From the NCBI RefSeq assembly GCF_003063355.1, contig NZ_NESH01000006.1, positions 1 through 64,000 of the forward strand: a stretch of DNA of 64,000 bases, in the 5' to 3' direction. Below the pieces are notes generated by a model that worked only from the letters and a program-made list of their open reading frames with translations, was not told the DNA's origin and ran no database searches. The position numbers were made by a program, and so were the translations under genes. Positions 10,225 through 19,217 of this stretch are shown one piece after another. Source of the DNA: Limnohabitans sp. Bal53 (GTDB lineage Bacteria > Pseudomonadota > Gammaproteobacteria > Burkholderiales > Burkholderiaceae_C). The stretch's first letter is position 1, and each line of letters starts with the position of its first letter.

Positions 10225-10971
10225 ATGAACAAGGTCTTGTTGGTGACCGGCGGCAGCCGAGGCATTGGGGCCGCTACCGCCCTGTTGGCCGCCCAAAATG
10301 GCTGGTCGGTGGCGGTGAACTACACCGCCAACTCGTTGGCGGCCGACGAAGTGGTGCGCCAGATCCGCGCCGCGGGTGGCCAAGCCATGTCGGTGCAAGC
10401 CGATGTGGCCGATGAAGCGCAGGTGCTGCGCATGTTCAGCCACATCGACGCCAAATTCGGCCGCCTGAGCGGGTTGGTCAACAACGCAGGCGTGGTTGAC
10501 GTGACTGCCCGCGTGGACCAGATGAGTGTGGCCCGCTGGAAACGCATGTTCGACATCAACGTGATCGGCAGCATGATCTGCGCCCGTGAAGCCGTTCGCC
10601 GCATGAGCACGCAGCACGGTGGCGAAGGCGGCAGCATCGTCAACGTTTCAAGTGCCGCATCACGCTTGGGCTCGCCCGGCCAGTATGTGGACTACGCCGC
10701 CGCCAAAGGGGCGATTGACGCTTTCACCATCGGCTTGGCCAAAGAAGTGGCTGCCGAAGGCATCCGCGTGAACGCCGTACGCCCGGGCCTGATCGAGACC
10801 GAGATCCACGCCTCGGGCGGCTTGCCCAACCGCGTCAAAGAGCTGCAGCACTTGGTGCCTGCCCAGCGCGGCGGCACCGCCGAGGAGGTGGCCCAGGGCA
10901 TTGTTTGGCTGTTGTCCGACAGCGCCAGCTACACCACCATGAGTTTTATCGACATTTCGGGAGGCCGTTGA
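10225..10971 (+). CDS. Short-chain dehydrogenase/reductase
   Basis: A 248-aa classical SDR. It has the cofactor motif TGGSRGIGAA near the N-terminus, NNAG, the catalytic serine in VNVSSAASRLGSPG, and YVDYAAAKG containing the YxxxK catalytic pair. The alternating charge after the second strand suggests NADP preference but this is weak. A strong GCAGGAGAC site precedes the ATG. Its stop overlaps the ATG of the following MaoC-family gene (TGATG), a pairing that suggests reduction and hydration steps on a hydroxyacyl-CoA-like substrate. Confidence 0.9.
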   Translation: MNKVLLVTGGSRGIGAATALLAAQNGWSVAVNYTANSLAADEVVRQIRAAGGQAMSVQADVADEAQVLRMFSHIDAKFGRLSGLVNNAGVVDVTARVDQMSVARWKRMFDINVIGSMICAREAVRRMSTQHGGEGGSIVNVSSAASRLGSPGQYVDYAAAKGAIDAFTIGLAKEVAAEGIRVNAVRPGLIETEIHASGGLPNRVKELQHLVPAQRGGTAEEVAQGIVWLLSDSASYTTMSFIDISGGR

Positions 10972-11432
10972 TGGCTGAATTCAAGTACTACTGGGAAGAC
11001 TTTGCCCCCGGCGAAGTGCGTGACCTGGGCACCATCACACCCACCCGCGAAGAAATCATCGCCTTCGCCACACAGTTTGACCCGCAGCCCTTTCACCTGA
11101 ACGACGAGGCGGCCAAGGCCTCGGTGTTTGGCGCCCTTTCGGCCAGTGGCTGGCACACCTGCTCCATGGCCATGCGCCTGATGGTGACCAACTTCCTGTG
11201 CGAAACCTCCAGCCTCGGCTCGCCGGGTTTGGAAAACATCAAATGGCTCAAACCGGTTTATCCGGGCGACACCTTGCGCCTGCAAAGCACCATGCTCGAG
11301 ACCAAACCCATGGGCAAGCGCCCGGATGTGGGCATGACACGCAACCTGTGGGAAATGTTCAATCAGCACGGTGACAAAGTGCTGCACATGGAAGGCTGGG
11401 GCATGTTCAGAAGGCGCACGCCTGCGGCCTGA
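10971..11432 (+). CDS. MaoC family dehydratase (hot-dog fold)
   Basis: A 153-aa MaoC-like protein starting MAEFKYYWEDFAPGEVRDLG. The hydratase motif is seen as FATQFDPQPFHLNDEAA, with the D and H expected for enoyl-CoA hydratase activity, followed by FGALSASGWHTCSMAMRL. The ATG overlaps the stop of the SDR by one base, so the two form an operon. Probable role: reversible hydration of an enoyl thioester; the substrate is unknown. Confidence 0.9.
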   Translation: MAEFKYYWEDFAPGEVRDLGTITPTREEIIAFATQFDPQPFHLNDEAAKASVFGALSASGWHTCSMAMRLMVTNFLCETSSLGSPGLENIKWLKPVYPGDTLRLQSTMLETKPMGKRPDVGMTRNLWEMFNQHGDKVLHMEGWGMFRRRTPAA

Positions 11433-11448
11433 AAGCGACCTGAAGGGG

Positions 11449-11454
11449 CACAAT
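11449..11454 (+). promoter_or_regulatory. Candidate -10 element of marC
   Basis: CACAAT lies six bases before the marC ATG. The -35 region is not convincing. The AGGG just before the ATG may instead act as a short Shine-Dalgarno site. Confidence 0.3.
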
Positions 11455-11460
11455 AGGGTG

Positions 11461-12099
11461 ATGGACTTCAAACCGCTCATCACCCTGCTGGCCATCGTCA
11501 ATCCTTTGGCCATCGTCCCTTTTTTCATCCACTACACGCAGGGCTTCAGCCCGGCCCAGCGCAAAAAAACGATTTGGGTGTCGTCCTTTTCGGCCTTCGT
11601 GGTGATCGCCGCCAGCGCCTTGCTGGGCTTGCAGATCCTAGAGTTTTTTGGCATCTCGCTGGCCAGCTTTCAGGTCGGCGGCGGCATGCTGCTCTTGACC
11701 GCCGCACTGTCGATGCTGAATGCCCAACCCGCTGAAGCCCGCGCCAGTGCCGACGAAGTGCATGACGCTGAAGCCAAAGCCGCCATGGGCGCCAGCATCG
11801 CCGTGGTGCCGCTGACCATCCCCCTGCTGACGGGTCCGGCCACCATGTCCACCGTGGTGATTTACGCGGAAAAAGCCAAGAACTTCGCCCAACTCGGCAC
11901 CCTGGTCGGCTACGGCGTGGTCATTGCGCTGGCCACAGGCCTGTGCTTTTCGTTGGCCACACCGATTGCACGCATTTTGGGAAAAACCGGCATCAACGTC
12001 ATGACCCGGCTGATGGGTTTAATTTTGGCCGCGCTCGCGGTCGAGGTGATGGCCGACGGGCTGACCAAGCTGTTTCCGGTGCTGGCGAGGGGGATTTGA
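11461..12099 (+). CDS. MarC family integral membrane protein
   Basis: A 212-aa six-helix membrane protein of the MarC/UPF0056 family. It begins MDFKPLITLLAIVNPLAIVP, and the conserved NP motifs appear at the N-terminus and in the PLTIPLLTGPATMSTV region at about residues 117-132. The molecular function of MarC proteins is not established; early links to multiple antibiotic resistance were not sustained. The start at 11461 is chosen for the family N-terminus. It is convergent with the GNAT gene. Confidence 0.92.
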   Translation: MDFKPLITLLAIVNPLAIVPFFIHYTQGFSPAQRKKTIWVSSFSAFVVIAASALLGLQILEFFGISLASFQVGGGMLLLTAALSMLNAQPAEARASADEVHDAEAKAAMGASIAVVPLTIPLLTGPATMSTVVIYAEKAKNFAQLGTLVGYGVVIALATGLCFSLATPIARILGKTGINVMTRLMGLILAALAVEVMADGLTKLFPVLARGI

Positions 12100-12112
12100 A
12101 AGGAAGCAAGCC

Positions 12113-12139
12113 TGTCGTTCTTTCAGAACAAAGACGACA
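12113..12139. terminator. Possible bidirectional terminator between marC and the GNAT gene
   Basis: An inverted repeat of about 10 base pairs with one bulge (TGTCGTTCTTT and AAAGACGACA) and a six-base loop lies between the convergent genes. It is followed by CTCTTTG rather than a clean T tract, so it is a weak candidate. Confidence 0.35.
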
Positions 12140-12165
12140 CTCTTTGAGTGCTGCGCCGTAAGTGC

Positions 12166-12681
12166 CTAAACCGCTAAACGGCAGGAATAGCGAATTTCTT
12201 CAACCATCGATCCACCCAGCTCAAATGTTTTTGCAGTGAATTCGTCCCGGTCAAACCCGACTGCTTGATAAAAACGGATCGCTCGCGCGTTTTGCGCCAG
12301 CACCCATAAATGACACTGCCGATAGCCTTGTTCGATCAAACGATTCCGGGCTGACACCCAAAGTTGCCGACCCACGCCCTTGGACCAGACAACGGGCGAC
12401 ACATAAAAAGCCCAAATTTCGGCTTCGTCTCTCGCCAAACCCTCGTCCCGGCAGGGCCCGGTATTGATCCAGCCAAACATGCAGTCGCCTTCCATGGCCA
12501 CATGCAAATCACCTTGTTTGTCTGCCAGAAACCGACCCCAGAATGCCTGGCGTGATGACACCGTCAAGGAAGCCAGAAACGCTTCAGGCAGGATGTCCGC
12601 ATAAGCGGCTCGCCAAGCATCAACATGGATTTCAGCGACCGCCCTTGCGTCTTCAGGCACTGCATGACGAATCTGCATCAT
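12166..12681 (-). CDS. GNAT family N-acetyltransferase
   Basis: A 171-aa GCN5-related acetyltransferase. The start MMQIRHAVPEDARAVAEIHV is typical for the fold, the acetyl-CoA loop reads SKGVGRQLWV (Q/R-x-x-G-x-G/A pattern), and the last motif ARAIRFYQAVGFDRDEF is the common GNAT end. The substrate is unknown. The gene starts inside the end of the signal peptidase gene (ATGATG over its TGA), so translation is probably coupled to it. Confidence 0.88.
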   Translation of the reverse strand: MMQIRHAVPEDARAVAEIHVDAWRAAYADILPEAFLASLTVSSRQAFWGRFLADKQGDLHVAMEGDCMFGWINTGPCRDEGLARDEAEIWAFYVSPVVWSKGVGRQLWVSARNRLIEQGYRQCHLWVLAQNARAIRFYQAVGFDRDEFTAKTFELGGSMVEEIRYSCRLAV

Positions 12682-13346
12682 TCGATCACTTCCAGCGTGC
12701 GGTTCCAGCGCGGCAACCAATTGCCCAAGATATTGGCCGACACCAGCACCCGGTGTGCGCGTCCGATCAGCAAGTAGCGCGGCACCATGCCGATGAAGCG
12801 AGAGTCGGCGCTGTTGTCACGGTTGTCGCCCAAAAAGAAATACTGTCCCTGCGGCACCTGCACCGGGCCAAAACTACGCAACGCATTCAGTTCAGGCAAG
12901 ACCTGCACGGAACGTTCATGCCCAGCAACTCGCTCGCGGGCCTGAATGGCGGGAGTGGTCAACCCGCCGCCCAGTGGCTCGGTCACGGCCACTGGGACAA
13001 GGTATTTAGACGCGACACCATTGAGGTACAGCACTTCGTCACGCATTTCCACCACATCACCGGGCACCGCCACCAACCGCTTGATCATGCGCACGCCATC
13101 TTTGGGCGAGATGAACGTGACCACATCCCCACGCTGCGGCTCAGCCAGCGGCGCTACCACCACATCGGTCAAAGGCAACTTGACATCGTAGGCCAGTCGG
13201 TTGACCAGCACCACATCGCCTTCGAGCAAAGTCGGGCGCATGGAGCCCGACGGGATCGGGTTCCAGTCGGCCACGGCCAAGCGGAAAACGCCGAAACAGC
13301 ACATGAACAAGATGAAGCTGCGGTTGTCTTTGAACCAGGATTTCAT
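12678..13346 (-). CDS. lepB: Signal peptidase I
   Basis: A membrane-bound type I signal peptidase that removes Sec and Tat signal peptides. The 222-aa protein has one N-terminal membrane segment (FILFMCCFGVFRLAV), the catalytic serine in NPIPSGSMRPT (S35) and the general-base lysine in RMIKRLVAVPGD; the final GDNRDNSADSRFIGMV box is intact. It is shorter than E. coli LepB, which has two membrane segments, so it may be a second, accessory LepB. I prefer MKSWFKDNRS (13346) over an ATG three codons upstream; AAAGGATG precedes it. Confidence 0.92.
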   Translation of the reverse strand: MKSWFKDNRSFILFMCCFGVFRLAVADWNPIPSGSMRPTLLEGDVVLVNRLAYDVKLPLTDVVVAPLAEPQRGDVVTFISPKDGVRMIKRLVAVPGDVVEMRDEVLYLNGVASKYLVPVAVTEPLGGGLTTPAIQARERVAGHERSVQVLPELNALRSFGPVQVPQGQYFFLGDNRDNSADSRFIGMVPRYLLIGRAHRVLVSANILGNWLPRWNRTLEVIE

Positions 13347-13355
13347 GGAAAACAT

Positions 13356-13679
13356 CCTTTGATCACAAAATAAAATAGGTCTTTATAACTCATTAAATCC
13401 TCATGTCTCTGAATTTCTCCATGGCCTTTGAGGGAAGCAGCAACCGCTGCTGGTGGCAGGCTCTCAGAGCTCGTGACGCCCTTCGAAGAAAATCAACTGT
13501 CCGCCAAATTAAAAAGCACCCGTGCAGGAACCGCCATCGCAGACTCGCTTCTGATAAAAAATATGCAAGTCGGGTATGAGAAAAAGTTCTTGAAAAAATT
13601 GCAACACCCACGTAACGGGTTAAGCGCTTTCAACCCAACTCATCTTGCCAAATTTTGCCAAACCCACTATCCTGAGCAG
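13356..13679. other. Intergenic region between lepB and parD
   Basis: These 324 bases hold no gene I can support. They are noticeably lower in GC than the neighbours, especially 13356-13400 and 13500-13610. The AT-rich left end carries the lepB upstream region. The parD promoter is at the right end. A long open frame on the plus strand that runs into parD has no recognisable protein before the antitoxin start. Confidence 0.45.
13645..13673 (+). promoter_or_regulatory. Probable promoter of parDE, leaderless type
   Basis: TTGCCA (13645-13650) and TATCCT (13668-13673) are 17 bases apart. The parD ATG starts six bases after the -10 box, which predicts a transcript beginning at or next to the start codon. 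TTTTGCCAAA inside the spacer partly repeats the -35 surroundings and could be part of an antitoxin operator. Confidence 0.6.
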
Positions 13680-13931
13680 ATGAGCACCATGAACATTTCC
13701 CTGCCCGAGACCTTGAAGACCTTCGTGGATGTGCAAGTTAGCCAGCGCGGTTACGGCACCAGCAGCGAGTACGTACGTGAGTTGATACGCAAGGACCAAG
13801 ATCGCCTGCAATTACGTGAACTGCTGATGAACGGTGCCAGTTCCGCACCTACGGCTCCCGTCGATGCGACTTACTTTGACGGCTTGCGTGAGCAGGTTCA
13901 CCAAGCCGCCCGGACCCACTCACCCCGGTGA
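13680..13931 (+). CDS. parD: ParD-type antitoxin
   Basis: An 83-aa ribbon-helix-helix antitoxin. It starts MSTMNISLPETLKTFVDVQV, followed by the ParD signature GYGTSSEYVRELIRKDQDR, and a polar C-terminal tail that would wrap the toxin. It binds ParE and represses its own promoter in known systems. The next gene starts within its stop (GTGA), the typical toxin-antitoxin overlap. A second in-frame ATG lies three codons downstream (MNISLPE). Confidence 0.93.
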   Translation: MSTMNISLPETLKTFVDVQVSQRGYGTSSEYVRELIRKDQDRLQLRELLMNGASSAPTAPVDATYFDGLREQVHQAARTHSPR

Positions 13932-14254
13932 AAACAAAGCCAGTCACCCCACGCGAATTGGCCCTTCGGGATGTTGAGCAAGCTGTTGCCTATTATTTAG
14001 GCGAGGGTGCGCCTTCTGCGGCTCTCGGTTTGATTGATGCGCTGGAAAAAGCCTATGCCCACATCGGTCGGCACCCCGCCACGGGATCTCCAAGGTATGC
14101 CCACGAATTGAACCTGCCGGGTCTACGGTTTTGGCCACTGACCCGCTACCCATATTGTGTTTTTTACACCGAAAAATCAGACCACATCGATGTTTGGCGG
14201 GTGTTGCACGGTCAACGAGATATTCCTGCCTGGCTTCAAACCGAACCCGATTGA
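13928..14254 (+). CDS. parE: ParE-type toxin (RelE/ParE superfamily)
   Basis: A 108-aa ParE-like toxin, expected to inhibit DNA gyrase when free of ParD. The centre has TGSPRYAHELNLPGLRFWPL and the end VWRVLHGQRDIPAWL, both characteristic. It starts with GTG overlapping the parD stop. The reading frame is intact, so the module is probably functional; nothing mobile is seen around it. Confidence 0.92.
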   Translation: MKTKPVTPRELALRDVEQAVAYYLGEGAPSAALGLIDALEKAYAHIGRHPATGSPRYAHELNLPGLRFWPLTRYPYCVFYTEKSDHIDVWRVLHGQRDIPAWLQTEPD

Positions 14255-14308
14255 GTTCACCTTGGCGGCAATTAAACAGCGGTGCAAAGTCTCATCGGTG
14301 GCCGGAAA

Positions 14309-15247
14309 TCACACCCCAAACCCGCCCTCAAGCCCCTTCTTCAAGTGACCCACCAGCGCCGCCACGGCCCGGGGCACATGCGGCGCATAAGGGCGAATGG
14401 CGTAAATGGTTTCGGCAAAGGCCCCCACAGGTTTCCAACCCGGCAGCACGCGCACCAACTGGCCTTTGCGCAACTCGGCTTGGGCGCTGAAGTCAGGCAA
14501 AAGTGCGATGCCTGCGCCGGTCAGGGCCGCTTCGCGCAAGGCTTCGCTGTTGTTGGCGGCAAAGCGGCCACCCACGGGTACCGTGATGCGATCGCCCTCG
14601 CCTGAAGGTTGACGCGGCTCAAAGGTCCAGGCCGGGGTGTCTTGAGAGCGGGGGTAGTGCAGGCAGTTGTGGGTTTGCAGGTCGACCGGGTTTTGCGGTT
14701 CGCCAAATTGACCGATGTAAGCGCGGGTGGCCACGAGCACCGATTCGGTCGCGCACAGCGCCCAAGCCACATGCGTGTCCGGCGGGCGGGCGGTGTGGCG
14801 TATGGCCAAGTCATACCCTTCTGTGGCCAGAGCGCTCAGGCGGTCAGACAGGTCCAGCTCGATGCGAACGTCCGGAAAATCTTTCAAAAAAGCGGCGAAC
14901 AAAGGCACGAGTTGCTGCCTGGCCAGCGCCACGGGCGCGGTCACGCGCAGCAAGCCGCTGGGCTGCTCGGCCAAGTCGCGTACCTGGGCAAAGCTTTGCG
15001 CGATCTGCTCGAATGAAGCGCGGGTGTCATCCACCAGCCTTTGGCCTGCCTCGGTCAGGCGCAGGCTGCGGGTGGTGCGCTGCACCAGGGTGACCTTGGC
15101 CGCACGCTCGAGCTCAGCGATGCGCTGACTCATAGCGGCCTTGCTCACGCCCAAACGGGCGGCCGCTGCCGTGTAGCTGCCCTGCTGGGCCAGTACGCTC
15201 AGCCAATGCAGGTGTGTCCACAAGGCGTTGATTTTTTGCTCTTCCAT
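14309..15247 (-). CDS. LysR family transcriptional regulator
   Basis: A 312-aa LysR regulator. The N-terminal winged helix is clear (SYTAAAARLGVSKAAMSQRI), followed by the linker RSLRLTEAGQRL and a periplasmic-binding-like effector domain to the end. I start at ATG 15247 (MEEQKINALW); the upstream in-frame start is within the operator. It is divergent from mmsA, so it may regulate that gene and itself; a LysR-type dyad lies seven bases before its ATG. The effector is unknown. Confidence 0.9.
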   Translation of the reverse strand: MEEQKINALWTHLHWLSVLAQQGSYTAAAARLGVSKAAMSQRIAELERAAKVTLVQRTTRSLRLTEAGQRLVDDTRASFEQIAQSFAQVRDLAEQPSGLLRVTAPVALARQQLVPLFAAFLKDFPDVRIELDLSDRLSALATEGYDLAIRHTARPPDTHVAWALCATESVLVATRAYIGQFGEPQNPVDLQTHNCLHYPRSQDTPAWTFEPRQPSGEGDRITVPVGGRFAANNSEALREAALTGAGIALLPDFSAQAELRKGQLVRVLPGWKPVGAFAETIYAIRPYAPHVPRAVAALVGHLKKGLEGGFGV

Positions 15248-15253
15248 CTGCAC

Positions 15254-15275
15254 ATTGTTCACTATTTTGAACAAT
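15254..15275. promoter_or_regulatory. Probable LysR-type operator
   Basis: ATTGTTCA (15254-15261) and TGAACAAT (15268-15275) form a perfect 8-bp inverted repeat with a six-base spacer. It contains a T-N11-A core of the type bound by LysR regulators and lies just upstream of the regulator's own start, as expected for autoregulation. Confidence 0.6.
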
Positions 15276-15333
15276 CAATTCAGATTTGCGGTATTGCAGG
15301 GGGGAATGTGGGTGCCTACACTGCAAGGCGAAA

Positions 15334-15408
15334 TGTAGGGGCCCACCCTTTGGGCGATTTTTTGGTCAGCTGACCATGGGGCAATCGCCCACAGGGCGGG
15401 CTCCTACA
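15334..15408. repeat. REPIN-like element: two inverted REP-type sequences
   Basis: A 25-base REP-like unit at 15334-15358 (begins TGTAGGGGCCCACC, ends GGGCGAT) is followed in inverted orientation at 15384-15408 by a near copy (begins ATCGCCCACAGGGC, ends GCTCCTACA). About 20 of 25 positions agree. The spacer holds a perfect 14-bp palindrome, TGGTCAGCTGACCA (15363-15376). Each arm also forms a hairpin. This is the architecture of REPINs mobilised by RAYT transposases; no RAYT gene is in the window. Confidence 0.75.
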
Positions 15409-15454
15409 AGAGACACATCGACAAGCAACCGGCACAAGCCACAAGGAGTCCCCC

Positions 15455-16966
<1,512 letters not shown>

Positions 16967-16975
16967 GCGGCTTGA

Positions 16976-16998
16976 CCCTCGGGCTTGCCTGAGGGTTT
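16976..16998 (+). terminator. Terminator after mmsA
   Basis: CCCTCGGGC and GCCTGAGGG can form a 9-bp stem (one G-T pair) with a two-base loop, followed by TTTGCTTG. It sits 10 bases after the mmsA stop. Confidence 0.6.
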
Positions 16999-17178
16999 GC
17001 TTGCCTGAAGGAGCAGATGCCGCATCCGCGCCTCAGGCTGAGCCACATGGCCTCATCGGGCGCTTCCGCGCCAGCAAATCGGTCGCGCGGCCCATCCTGA
17101 GTCACGGACGCTACGTTCGTTCTGAACGAGATGACCATTCCAAAGGCACAATGATCGGCTGAGGAGACCGGCCAGACC

Positions 17179-18861
17179 ATGAACCACAACAGCTTTGACT
17201 ACATCGTCATCGGCGCAGGCACCGCAGGGTGTTTGCTGGCCAACCGGCTCAGTGCCGACCCCAGCAAGCGGGTCTTGCTGGTGGAGGCGGGCAAAAAAGA
17301 CAACTACCACTGGATCCACATCCCGGTGGGTTACCTGTACTGCATTGGCAACCCGCGCACCGACTGGCTGTACCAAACCGAAGCAGCCCAGGGTCTGAAC
17401 GGGCGCAGCCTGCGTTACCCGCGTGGCAAGGCGCTGGGCGGCTGCAGCAGCATCAACGGCATGATTTACATGCGCGGGCAGTCGCGCGATTACGAGCACT
17501 GGGCCGAGGTCACGGGTGACGAGGCCTGGCGCTGGCAGCCCTGCTTGGCCGACTTCAAAGCGCACGAAAACCACCACAAACTCGATGCAGCGCTGGCACC
17601 TGACTTTGCCCGCCAGCACGGAGGCGCTCGGGGTGACTTTGTCCAACTGCACGGTCACGGCGGTGAGTGGCGCATTGAAAAGCAGCGCCTGCGCTGGGAA
17701 GTGCTGGACGCCTTTGCACAGGCAGCGGTGCAGGCGGGCATCCCGGCCACGCCGGACTTCAACACGGGCAACAACGAAGGTGTGGGATACTTTGAGGTGA
17801 ACCAGAAAGACGGTTGGCGCTGGAATGCGTCCAAGGCGTTTTTGCGCCCCGCCCAGCAGCGCCCCAATCTGACGGTCTGGACCGAAACCCGGGTACAAGC
17901 GCTCCAGCTGGCCCCCCAATCCGATGGCAGCATGCGCTGCGTGGGCGCGAACTTGGTGCGCAAGGGGCAGGCGGTGAATGTGAGCGCCCAGGCCGAGGTG
18001 ATCTTGAGCGCGGGCAGCATCGGCTCGGTGCAGATTTTGCAGCTCTCGGGCATTGGCCCCGCCGAGCTGCTGCGGGCCAAAGGCGTGCCCGTGCAGGTTG
18101 ACCTGCCCGGAGTGGGCGCCAACTTGCAAGACCATTTGCAGATCCGCTCGGTCTACAAAGTTCAAAACACCAAAACCCTGAACACCTTGGCCAGCAGCTT
18201 GTGGGGCAAGGCCATGATCGGGCTGGAATACGCCCTCAAGCGCACCGGCCCCATGAGCATGGCGCCGAGCCAGCTCGGTGCATTCACCAAGAGCGATCCG
18301 TCGCAGCCGCACGCCAACATCCAATACCACGTTCAGCCGCTCAGCCTGGACGCCTTTGGAGAGCCGCTGCACAGCTTTCCGGCGATCACGGCCAGCGTGT
18401 GCAACCTCAACCCCACCAGCCGGGGCAGAGTTGAGATCAAGACGCCGCACTTCGAAGATGCGCCCGCCATCGCCCCCAACTACCTGGCCACCGAAGCCGA
18501 CCGAAAAGTGGCCGCTGACAGCCTGCGGGTGACGCGCCGCATCATGGCGCAACCCGCCATGGCCCCTTTTGCACCCGAAGAGTTCAAGCCCGGCGTGCAG
18601 TACCAAAGCGACGAAGAGCTGGCCAAACTGGCTGGGGACATCGCCAGCACCATCTTCCACCCTGTGGGCACCACCCGCATGGGGCGGGGTGACGACCCGA
18701 TGGCCGTGGTCAACTCGCGCCTGCAGGTGCGTGGCGTAGCGGGCCTGCGCGTGGTCGATGCCGGCGTGATGCCCACCATCACCAGCGGCAATACCAACAG
18801 CCCCACGCTCATGATTGCGGAAAAAGCAGCGCGTTGGATCGTGCAAGACGCAGCCCGCTGA
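17179..18861 (+). CDS. GMC family FAD oxidoreductase (choline dehydrogenase-like)
   Basis: A 560-aa glucose-methanol-choline oxidoreductase. The FAD dinucleotide fold is at the N-terminus (YIVIGAGTAGCLLANRLS), then GGCSSINGMIYMRGQ, the second GMC signature GSIGSVQILQLSGIGP, and the C-terminal active-site block STIFHPVGTTRMG with GNTNSPTLMIAEKAA. Alcohol oxidation is expected, but no betaine genes are near, so choline is not implied. GAGGAGACC precedes the ATG by a suitable distance. It is followed by a large palindrome. Confidence 0.92.
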   Translation: MNHNSFDYIVIGAGTAGCLLANRLSADPSKRVLLVEAGKKDNYHWIHIPVGYLYCIGNPRTDWLYQTEAAQGLNGRSLRYPRGKALGGCSSINGMIYMRGQSRDYEHWAEVTGDEAWRWQPCLADFKAHENHHKLDAALAPDFARQHGGARGDFVQLHGHGGEWRIEKQRLRWEVLDAFAQAAVQAGIPATPDFNTGNNEGVGYFEVNQKDGWRWNASKAFLRPAQQRPNLTVWTETRVQALQLAPQSDGSMRCVGANLVRKGQAVNVSAQAEVILSAGSIGSVQILQLSGIGPAELLRAKGVPVQVDLPGVGANLQDHLQIRSVYKVQNTKTLNTLASSLWGKAMIGLEYALKRTGPMSMAPSQLGAFTKSDPSQPHANIQYHVQPLSLDAFGEPLHSFPAITASVCNLNPTSRGRVEIKTPHFEDAPAIAPNYLATEADRKVAADSLRVTRRIMAQPAMAPFAPEEFKPGVQYQSDEELAKLAGDIASTIFHPVGTTRMGRGDDPMAVVNSRLQVRGVAGLRVVDAGVMPTITSGNTNSPTLMIAEKAARWIVQDAAR

Positions 18862-18956
18862 CCCCCACACGCCAACCCCAAAACCCATTTAGCCGGGGCT
18901 GAACGTCTGCGTCAGCCGCAAAATTTCACTTTTTGACCTTTGGCACGGCTTTGCGT

Positions 18957-18991
18957 CTCAGGGATTTCCCCCAAATGGGGAAATCCCTGAG
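18957..18991. repeat. Perfect 15-bp inverted repeat after the GMC gene
   Basis: CTCAGGGATTTCCCC (18957-18971) and GGGGAAATCCCTGAG (18977-18991) are exact complements around the loop CAAAT. Neither strand has a T run after it, so it is not a standard rho-independent terminator. It may be an operator, a transcript-stabilising hairpin or a dispersed repeat. Confidence 0.7.
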
Positions 18992-19021
18992 AAAACTTGG
19001 GGTCTTGTTACCGTACATTTC

Positions 19022-19120
19022 ATGCACTCGATGCAAAGCAGTAACTGCATCCTGAGGGCCGAGGAGACATTTCGAGACCCGAAGAACAAGTACATCAAGC
19101 AACATCCAAACGAGGTGTGA
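19022..19120 (+). other. Candidate small ORF or small RNA ending at a strong terminator
   Basis: The 356-base gap 18862-19217 contains a 32-codon open frame starting MHSMQSSNCILRAEE and ending KQHPNEV, rich in charged residues. It has no clear ribosome binding site. What makes it worth recording is the strong terminator that begins eight bases after its stop, while no other plus-strand gene ends here. The unit could be a small protein, a small RNA, or the tail of a decayed gene. I do not recognise it. Confidence 0.3.
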
Positions 19121-19127
19121 TTTCCCC

Positions 19128-19155
19128 AAGCGTCGCGCAAGCGGCGCTTTTTTTT
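19128..19155 (+). terminator. Strong rho-independent terminator
   Basis: AAGCGTCGC and GCGGCGCTT pair over 9 bases (one G-T) around a GCAA tetraloop, followed directly by six or more T. It is on the plus strand, about 270 bases after the GMC stop and right after the 32-codon open frame. Confidence 0.8.
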
Positions 19156-19204
19156 GGCCGCGTCATGACGCCTTGACAGGACCAACGTCGCCAAAACCCG
19201 ATGC

Positions 19205-19210
19205 CACAAT
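19205..19210 (+). promoter_or_regulatory. Candidate -10 element of the TSUP gene
   Basis: CACAAT lies seven bases before the ATG at 19218, with no Shine-Dalgarno site. A TTGACA at 19173-19178 is 26 bases upstream, too far to be its -35 box. Confidence 0.35.
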
Positions 19211-19217
19211 CGACCCC

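Noticed and set aside
13428-13679. An N-terminal extension of the antitoxin gene
   Set aside because: The 84 extra residues show no family similarity and the promoter with its -10 box lies inside it.
17053-18888. A 611-codon minus-strand frame across the GMC gene
   Set aside because: Antisense shadow of a well-supported gene, without start signals or domains.
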